NCBI RefSeq assembly: GCF_029936995.1
Contig: NZ_JAPYRE010000010.1
Span: 1 to 55,837, forward strand
Length of the DNA stretch: 55,837 nucleotides
Reading direction: 5' to 3'
Origin: Henriciella sp.
GTDB lineage: Bacteria > Pseudomonadota > Alphaproteobacteria > Caulobacterales > Hyphomonadaceae
In this document: one piece after another, positions 51,281 to 55,837 of the stretch
How positions within the stretch are numbered: the stretch's first letter is position 1
Layout: each line of letters begins with the position of its first letter
Translations under genes and position numbers: made by a program
The notes under the pieces: generated by a model
Seen by the model: the letters and a program-made list of their open reading frames with translations, nothing else
Told to the model about the DNA's origin: nothing
Databases searched by the model: none

Positions 51281-53109
51281 CCGCCCCGCTTCAGGCTTCT
51301 CAGGATCTGCCGCATCGGCGAAACAGCCTGCAATGACTTCTCACTTGCTGGCGCAGGCTCCCCCAGGAGCTGCGCCGCGAGAACTTCCCCGGCCCAGGGC
51401 CCCCATGTGAAGCCCCGGGATCCAAACCCTCCCGAAACAAGAAGATTGTCAGACAGTGGCGCGTTCGCCTTCGCCGGGCGCCCGTGGCGGACATCATCAA
51501 ACACGGTCATGGCGCGCTCATGATCCGGTACACGGCCAATGAGCGGCAGCCTGTCAGGCGTTGTTGCCCTTACGCCGGCGCGGTTTTCTGCGGGGGCCTT
51601 GCGGGCGTCCTGGCGCCAGAATGGGTTGAGCCGCTCAAGCGCGGCCATATTGGCGTCGCGGGCTCCAGGGTGCGTCTCGATCCTACCTCCATTCCATCTC
51701 TCAAATGTAGCGCCCCAGAGGCGTTGTTTGCCGCTAGCCAGGGCATAATCGCCGCTCGCCAGCGCTGAAGCTGGTGTGTCGACATCGCTTCGGCAAAACT
51801 CGACCTGGCCCATCCGCCCCTCGATCTCAAGCCATGGCAGGAGTTCGCGGATTTCATGACCTGCCGCGAGGATGGTCGGGACGCCGTCCTGCAGGTCCTC
51901 CGGCTCGAGAGTCTGCTCGAAATGAAGCTCGGCCCCTTCCAGAAGGAGCGGGATCAGCTTGTGCGGTTCCAGAATGAATGCGCCTTTGTGCAACTGGCCG
52001 CCACCGGCAAGCGCTTCCAGGTTTTCCAGACCGAGTGGCGGCTCGGCCAGAACCTTGGCGATGCGTTCGGCTTCCTTTTCATCCTTCGGCCTGTGGGTCA
52101 CATCGGAGAAATGGGCACCTTCGAGGCCAGCATAGAAGTGCCGTGCAGCAATATACGCATCCAGAAGCAGGCGCGCCTGCACAGTGTCGCCAGCATCAAG
52201 ACGCGGCATGACCAGGGCGAGTGGATTGCCGCTTGCTGCATGTGCGGCATTCTTTGCAGAATCGACCACCTCGACGCTTACGCCGCGATCCATCAGCACA
52301 CGTGCAGCACAAGCCCCGGCAATGCCGGCCCCCACAACGCGCACATGTTCAGCGCGTGTGCCGAGCGGTCGCAGGCCATAGGGATCCGGGTTGCGGGAAG
52401 GCAGCTCCCCGGCGCGCACTTCAAGCCTCTCCCGCTTGCGTCCGAAACCGGGCTTCTTCTCGACGGCAAACCCGGCCTCGGCAAGACCGCGCCGGACCGC
52501 ACCTGCAACCGTGAATGTTGCCGCAATTGCACCTTCCTCACACCGCTGGCGGACCATTGGCCACAGGGTGGGGGCCCACATGTCCTCGTTTCTTGCGGGC
52601 GAGAAGCCGTCGAGAAACCAGGCATTGGCCCTTAGAACGGCGCCCGGCAGCATCTCTTCGATATCGCCGGTATGAAGCGTCAGGGTAAGGTGGTCCCCGG
52701 GCCAGACGAGCCGCTGGACGCCATGGGCGCGCACGGGCCATTTCGCAAGCAATCGTTGTGACAGGTCTTCAAGCTCTGGCCAGCTTGCCAGCGCCCGGGC
52801 GGCTTCTTCCCGGTCCAGCGGATAGCCCTCAAAGCTGACGAAATGCAGCCATGCCCGTTTGCCGCGCTGTGATTGTTGCCAGGCTTGCCATGTGGCGAGA
52901 AAATTTAGGCCCGTGCCGAAGCCTAGCTCGCCGATCGTGAACTGGTCGTGCCCGTCCCAGCGTTGTGGCAGGCCACAGCCTGCAAGGAAGACTGCACGTG
53001 TTTCCTCCAGCCCGTCATGGCGGGAGAAATAGACATCGCCCACCCGTTCATCGACAGGAGTGCCATCTTCCTTCCAGGCAAGATCCGGTTTTGGGGGCAA
53101 ACGGGTCAT
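51277..53109 (-). CDS. mnmC: Bifunctional tRNA (mnm5s2U34) biosynthesis protein MnmC
   Basis: A 610-aa fusion. The N-terminal part (1-240) is a SAM-dependent methyltransferase with TIGELGFGTGLNFLATWQAW and FLDGFSPARNEDMW. The rest is an FAD-dependent oxidase (VVGAGIAGACAARVL near 262; VSGGFGSRGFTWGPWAGEVLAAQLL at the end). The pair converts cmnm5U34 to mnm5U34 in tRNA. It lies between the psp operon and csbD in the opposite direction. Both domains are complete. Confidence 0.95.
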   Translation of the reverse strand: MTRLPPKPDLAWKEDGTPVDERVGDVYFSRHDGLEETRAVFLAGCGLPQRWDGHDQFTIGELGFGTGLNFLATWQAWQQSQRGKRAWLHFVSFEGYPLDREEAARALASWPELEDLSQRLLAKWPVRAHGVQRLVWPGDHLTLTLHTGDIEEMLPGAVLRANAWFLDGFSPARNEDMWAPTLWPMVRQRCEEGAIAATFTVAGAVRRGLAEAGFAVEKKPGFGRKRERLEVRAGELPSRNPDPYGLRPLGTRAEHVRVVGAGIAGACAARVLMDRGVSVEVVDSAKNAAHAASGNPLALVMPRLDAGDTVQARLLLDAYIAARHFYAGLEGAHFSDVTHRPKDEKEAERIAKVLAEPPLGLENLEALAGGGQLHKGAFILEPHKLIPLLLEGAELHFEQTLEPEDLQDGVPTILAAGHEIRELLPWLEIEGRMGQVEFCRSDVDTPASALASGDYALASGKQRLWGATFERWNGGRIETHPGARDANMAALERLNPFWRQDARKAPAENRAGVRATTPDRLPLIGRVPDHERAMTVFDDVRHGRPAKANAPLSDNLLVSGGFGSRGFTWGPWAGEVLAAQLLGEPAPASEKSLQAVSPMRQILRSLKRGG

Positions 53110-53149
53110 GGCGCTGACCTAGCATGCATTGTGAAATATGCGAGAGCCC

Positions 53150-53175
53150 GGAACGTGTGCCTCTCTCTGCGTGTT
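53150..53175 (+). promoter_or_regulatory. Putative EcfG-type promoter of csbD
   Basis: GGAAC (53150-53154), 17 bases, then TGTT (53172-53175), one mismatch from the EcfG consensus GGAAC-N16/17-CGTT. It is 41 bases before the csbD ATG. csbD genes are common members of the general stress regulon, so the site is plausible. Confidence 0.55.
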
Positions 53176-53216
53176 TATCATACTGGGTGAAGCAAGCACC
53201 CTGAAAGGAAATTGTG

Positions 53217-53420
53217 ATGAGTAAGGACAAGGCAAAAGGCCTCGCAAAACAGGCGGAAGGCAAGGCCAAGGAAGTGGCCGGCGTTGTATCAGGCAACCGC
53301 AAGCTCGAAGCTGAAGGCAAGCTGAAACAGGCAGAAGGCAAGGGCCAGGAAACGGTTGGCGACGTCAAGGACGAGATTGACAAGTCCACCAAAGACCGGG
53401 CCGAAGACGAGCGGAAATAG
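53217..53420 (+). CDS. CsbD-family stress protein
   Basis: A 67-aa, highly charged and repetitive protein: KGLAKQAEGKAKEVAG, KLEAEGKLKQAEGKGQET. The repeat of AEGK is typical for CsbD-like general stress proteins of unknown action. ATG 53217 has AAAGGAA six bases upstream; a GTG 53214 is in frame. The following 81 bases to the acetyltransferase gene carry no terminator that I see, so the genes may be co-transcribed. Confidence 0.9.
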   Translation: MSKDKAKGLAKQAEGKAKEVAGVVSGNRKLEAEGKLKQAEGKGQETVGDVKDEIDKSTKDRAEDERK

Positions 53421-53501
53421 CTGCCGCCAATCTCTGCGGGCGAGTTCCAGCTTGCCCGTCTCCTGTTTCGGCGGGGTGATTGAAGGACATGGGGACATGC
53501 C

Positions 53502-53792
53502 ATGACAGAAACTACCGAAGTCCAGCATGAGGCCACCTCTGATGGCGGACGCTACATATCCATCATTGATGGGTATGAGGCTGAAATGACCTATAAGCGT
53601 TCAGAGGACGGCACGATGATCATTGACCATACGCAAGTGCCTGAGGCGCTCGGCGGGCGTGGTATCGGCAAGACGCTGGTCAAGCGGGCTGTCTATGATG
53701 CGCGCAAGGCAAACAAGAAGATCGTGGCCAATTGCCCTTATGCGAAAGCCCAGATCGAGAAGAATGAAGACTGGCGGGATGTTCTGAAATGA
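53502..53792 (+). CDS. Small GNAT-like N-acetyltransferase, copy 1
   Basis: A 96-aa YjdJ/Gtn-type protein: the acetyl-CoA loop is ALGGRGIGKTLVKRAV and the end is CPYAKAQIEKNEDWRDVL. Only the core of the GNAT fold is present, as in COG2388 proteins. The acceptor is unknown. Its stop overlaps the ATG of copy 2 (ATGA). Confidence 0.85.
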   Translation: MTETTEVQHEATSDGGRYISIIDGYEAEMTYKRSEDGTMIIDHTQVPEALGGRGIGKTLVKRAVYDARKANKKIVANCPYAKAQIEKNEDWRDVLK

Positions 53793-54064
53793 CTGATCTT
53801 ACATTGGAGGACAACGGCAAGGAACTGACCACGGAGGTGGACGGTCGTGAGCTCGTCATCCGGTATGGTTGGATGAAAGACGGTGTTATGCGCGTCGATT
53901 TCGTAGGTGTGCCGGACGAGCTCGGCGGTCGCGGTCTTGGCACACGGCTGGTGGGCAGGCTGGTGGAGAAGGCCCGTGCGGAAGAATTTTCCCTAGTGCC
54001 GGTGTGTGGATTTGCCCGTGCGCAGCTACAACGTCATCCGGAGTGGCATGACGTCCTCGCCTGA
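53789..54064 (+). CDS. Small GNAT-like N-acetyltransferase, copy 2
   Basis: A 91-aa relative of the preceding gene with ELGGRGLGTRLVGRLV and GFARAQLQRHPEWHDVL. The N-terminal halves are less alike (VRVDFVGVP against MIIDHTQVP). The coupled tandem suggests a heterodimer or diverged duplicates. It is followed by the ycgN gene six bases later. Confidence 0.85.
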   Translation: MTDLTLEDNGKELTTEVDGRELVIRYGWMKDGVMRVDFVGVPDELGGRGLGTRLVGRLVEKARAEEFSLVPVCGFARAQLQRHPEWHDVLA

Positions 54065-54070
54065 GCGAGA

Positions 54071-54532
54071 ATGGCTGGCATGAACAAGCCTTTCTGGGAA
54101 ACGAAACATCTTGAGGACATGACCCCCACCGAGTGGGAGTCCCTTTGCGATGGCTGTGGCAAATGCTGCCTTCTCAAGCTGGAGGATGAGGATTCCGGTG
54201 ACGTGGCCTACACGCGTCTTCATTGTCGTTTGCTGGATGCCGGGCTTTGTCAGTGCTCTGACTATGAAAACCGCAAACAAAAAGTGCCTGACTGCGTGAT
54301 CCTGACCCCTCAGAAGGTTTCAGAACTAAAGTGGATGCCGAAAAGCTGCGCCTATCGGCGCGTCCATGAGGGCCGGGGGCTGGCGGACTGGCATCACCTT
54401 GTGTCTGGCAATCGTGAGCGCATCCATGAGGAGGGGCGCTCAATTCGCGGCAAGACGGTCAGTGAAGAGACAGTGCTGGATGAAGACCAGATCGACTGGA
54501 TCATCGACTGGGACGGTAACCCGCCGGACTAG
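54071..54532 (+). CDS. YcgN/UPF0260 cysteine-cluster protein
   Basis: A 153-aa protein with CDGCGKCCLLKLED, then RLHCRLLDAGLCQCSDYENR and VPDC: eight or so cysteines that probably bind metal or an Fe-S cluster, as in the UPF0260 family. A C-terminal VSEETVLDEDQIDWIIDWDGNPPD is the family ending. The function is unknown. The start may be the Met at 54080. It is the last of a co-directional run from csbD and is convergent with the lipoprotein gene. Confidence 0.9.
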   Translation: MAGMNKPFWETKHLEDMTPTEWESLCDGCGKCCLLKLEDEDSGDVAYTRLHCRLLDAGLCQCSDYENRKQKVPDCVILTPQKVSELKWMPKSCAYRRVHEGRGLADWHHLVSGNRERIHEEGRSIRGKTVSEETVLDEDQIDWIIDWDGNPPD

Positions 54533-54537
54533 GATTT

Positions 54538-55584
54538 CTACGGTCCTTCGACCTCGTAGCCTTCGTCCCTCAGCATGGTGATGACGCTGTCAGGGCCTGC
54601 AAGATGTCCGGCACCCACAGCGACGAAGAATGTGCCCGGCTCGTCCAGCATGGCTTCGATCTGCGGGACCCAGTTCTCGTTACGCTCGATGAAAAGTGCG
54701 TCGTAAATGCCTTCGCCGCCACCTGTGTCCGGGTTGGCAACAAGCGTGCCAAGCCCCTCGACATCCCCGTCGGCCCATTCCTCGACAACCTGATCCAGCA
54801 TCACTGTCGAGTCATCGAGTGTCAGCGCCGTCTCGTACAGGAATGTTTTTTGCTCGTCTTCCGGCAGGGTATCGAAAATGTCGGCCTGAACACTGGCTGT
54901 TTCGAGGAACATGAAGTCCTTGCCATCCGCCTGGGCTTCGCCAATCAGGACCTGTTCGACGCCTGCATTTGGATCGAAACCTTCCTGCTGGAGCTTCATG
55001 ACGGAGAGGTTCACGGCCACCATCCATGGCTCCATGGGGTCGAGTGCCGCGATCGGTATGCCAAGCGGTTCGATAGCGTTTTCCAGTACGTTGAGGTCGC
55101 TCTCGCTCAGCTGGCCGCTCAGCGTGCGGCCATCGCCATAAAGTCCGCGTTGCATGAAGTCCTGCATGACGGCGCGCTGGCCTTCATCGCTCTCCATATC
55201 GACTTCCAGGACCAGTGTATCGGCTTCCTCGAAGGCCTCATTGAAGGCTTCGGTGCGCCATTCCAGGTCCGGACGCAGGATGTGAACCGTCCCGAAGAGA
55301 TGAATCGTGGTGTCCTCATCGGAGAGGGTCCAGAGGGCCGGGTCCCCATCGCCACTGGTTTTCCGGGCTTCTTCGAGCGCAGCTTCATACTCTTCGAGCA
55401 TTTCCGCCCGCTCACGCCTTTCCGGCGCTGTGGGTGAGGTCTCTTCGGACGGGGCCGACGTGGAGGCGCTTGCCTTGTCCTTTTCCTGCTTTGCATCTTC
55501 TGAAGCCGGGCCGCATGCGCTGAGTGCGAAGATTGTTACGAGAGCGGCACTCCAGCCTGCCACGCGGATTGAATGCAAGACCAT
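54538..55584 (-). CDS. TraB/GumN-family lipoprotein
   Basis: A 348-aa protein. The signal has a lipobox LSAC (IFALSAC), so the chain is a lipoprotein; a Ser/Thr/Glu/Lys linker of about 60 residues follows. The TraB/GumN domain shows LWTLSDEDTTIHLFGTVHIL and FFVAVGAGHLAGPDSVITML with the two conserved glycine-histidine sites. ATG 55584 has CAGGAG ten bases upstream; the longer frame enters the tRNA gene. Its role is unknown; relatives resemble tiki-type metalloproteases. Confidence 0.86.
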   Translation of the reverse strand: MVLHSIRVAGWSAALVTIFALSACGPASEDAKQEKDKASASTSAPSEETSPTAPERRERAEMLEEYEAALEEARKTSGDGDPALWTLSDEDTTIHLFGTVHILRPDLEWRTEAFNEAFEEADTLVLEVDMESDEGQRAVMQDFMQRGLYGDGRTLSGQLSESDLNVLENAIEPLGIPIAALDPMEPWMVAVNLSVMKLQQEGFDPNAGVEQVLIGEAQADGKDFMFLETASVQADIFDTLPEDEQKTFLYETALTLDDSTVMLDQVVEEWADGDVEGLGTLVANPDTGGGEGIYDALFIERNENWVPQIEAMLDEPGTFFVAVGAGHLAGPDSVITMLRDEGYEVEGP

Positions 55585-55715
55585 GTCGGAAAGGCTCCTG
55601 TGCCGATGGTAAGGTTCACAAGCGTTCTGGCATAGCTGCGGGCAGGGTGAAAGATGTAACAACGTGCGGCCGGGAGATTGCACCGTTGCGCTGCTTCGCT
55701 TACACGGAAGTCGAC

Positions 55716-55792
55716 GCACCTATAGCTCAGCTGGATAGAGCGCTGCCCTCCGAAGGCAGAGGTCTTAGGTTCGAATCCTAATAGGTGCGCCA
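55716..55792 (+). tRNA. tRNA-Arg (anticodon CCG)
   Basis: A complete 77-base tRNA with encoded CCA. The 7-bp acceptor stem is GCACCTA/TAGGTGC with G as discriminator base. The D-arm is standard, the anticodon stem CTGCC/GGCAG holds the loop CTCCGAA giving anticodon CCG, and the T-arm reads TTAGG-TTCGAAT-CCTAA. It decodes CGG (arginine). Confidence 0.96.
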
Positions 55793-55796
55793 TCTT

Positions 55797-55834
55797 CCAA
55801 AAAATTGGCCCCGGTCAGCTCGAGCGAGGCCAAT
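55797..55834 (-). terminator. Rho-independent terminator for a gene beyond the window
   Basis: ATTGGCC (55804-55810) / GGCCAAT (55828-55834) is a perfect 7-bp stem with a 17-base loop. On the minus strand it is followed by TTTTTTGG. It should end a minus-strand gene lying past the right edge. Confidence 0.7.
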
Positions 55835-55837
55835 ATC

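Noticed and set aside
1..55837. CRISPR array, transposon or prophage
   Set aside because: I saw no periodic direct repeats with unique spacers, no transposase or integrase motifs, and no phage structural genes.

Overview
The window is a compact, GC-rich stretch of an alphaproteobacterial chromosome. The gene order tsaB-rimI-fur-miaB-phoH-ybeY-corC-lnt-xre-metK-trmB and rimP-nusA-ylxR-infB-rbfA-truB-rpsO-pnp, the DUF1150 protein, and three GGAAC-N16/17-GTT sites typical of the EcfG general stress sigma factor all point to Alphaproteobacteria. A marine or hyphal-budding lineage such as Hyphomonadaceae is my guess, not something the sequence proves. I see no transposase, integrase, phage gene, CRISPR array or rRNA. 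Genes are dense, and no gene-free stretch exceeds 300 bases.

Layout. 1-10.4 kb is mixed-strand housekeeping and redox: the end of a tRNA-Ala, an EcfG-type promoter driving a small flavin reductase, DUF1150, a 2-hydroxyacid dehydrogenase divergent from an SH3 protein, fabA-fabI, two SDR-fold proteins, a flavodoxin-fold quinone reductase behind a striking inverted repeat, an iodotyrosine-deiodinase-like nitroreductase, and two secreted CAP-domain paralogues flanking a uridine kinase. 10.5-24.8 kb is the minus-strand transcription/translation supercluster (cspA, rimP, nusA, ylxR, infB, rbfA, truB, rpsO, pnp), interrupted by a YcxB-like membrane protein, mntP, an old yellow enzyme, bluB and a methyltransferase-fold gene. 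25-36.8 kb continues on the minus strand with trmB, metK, an XRE regulator, lnt, corC, ybeY, phoH, miaB, fur, rimI, tsaB, a RutE-like reductase, a NifU-type scaffold and a DUF2333-like membrane protein.

36.9-47 kb is more accessory: an esterase, an unknown membrane-anchored protein, two AMP-forming acyl-CoA ligases, and a class-IV aminotransferase gene (with a C-terminal frameshift at a G5 run) translationally coupled to a sulfotransferase-like gene, followed by two GSTs and an orphan ABC ATPase. 47.2-51.3 kb is a phage-shock locus: a WecG-type glycosyltransferase and pspF on the minus strand, a sigma-54 promoter, then pspA, pspB and pspC, with three further tiny membrane-protein genes (46, 34 and 61 aa), two of them very short. 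51.3-55.8 kb holds mnmC, an EcfG-type promoter with csbD, two small acetyltransferase-fold genes, a YcgN cysteine-cluster gene, a TraB/GumN lipoprotein and tRNA-Arg(CCG).

Most interesting to me: (i) cspA sits directly upstream of the rimP-nusA-infB operon behind an intrinsic terminator, which invites a CspA antitermination loop; (ii) the aminotransferase/sulfotransferase pair resembles a fused plant protein of unknown role; (iii) the psp operon carries undescribed micro-proteins; (iv) there is an EcfG-type regulon and a perfect 15-bp inverted repeat at a quinone reductase start.
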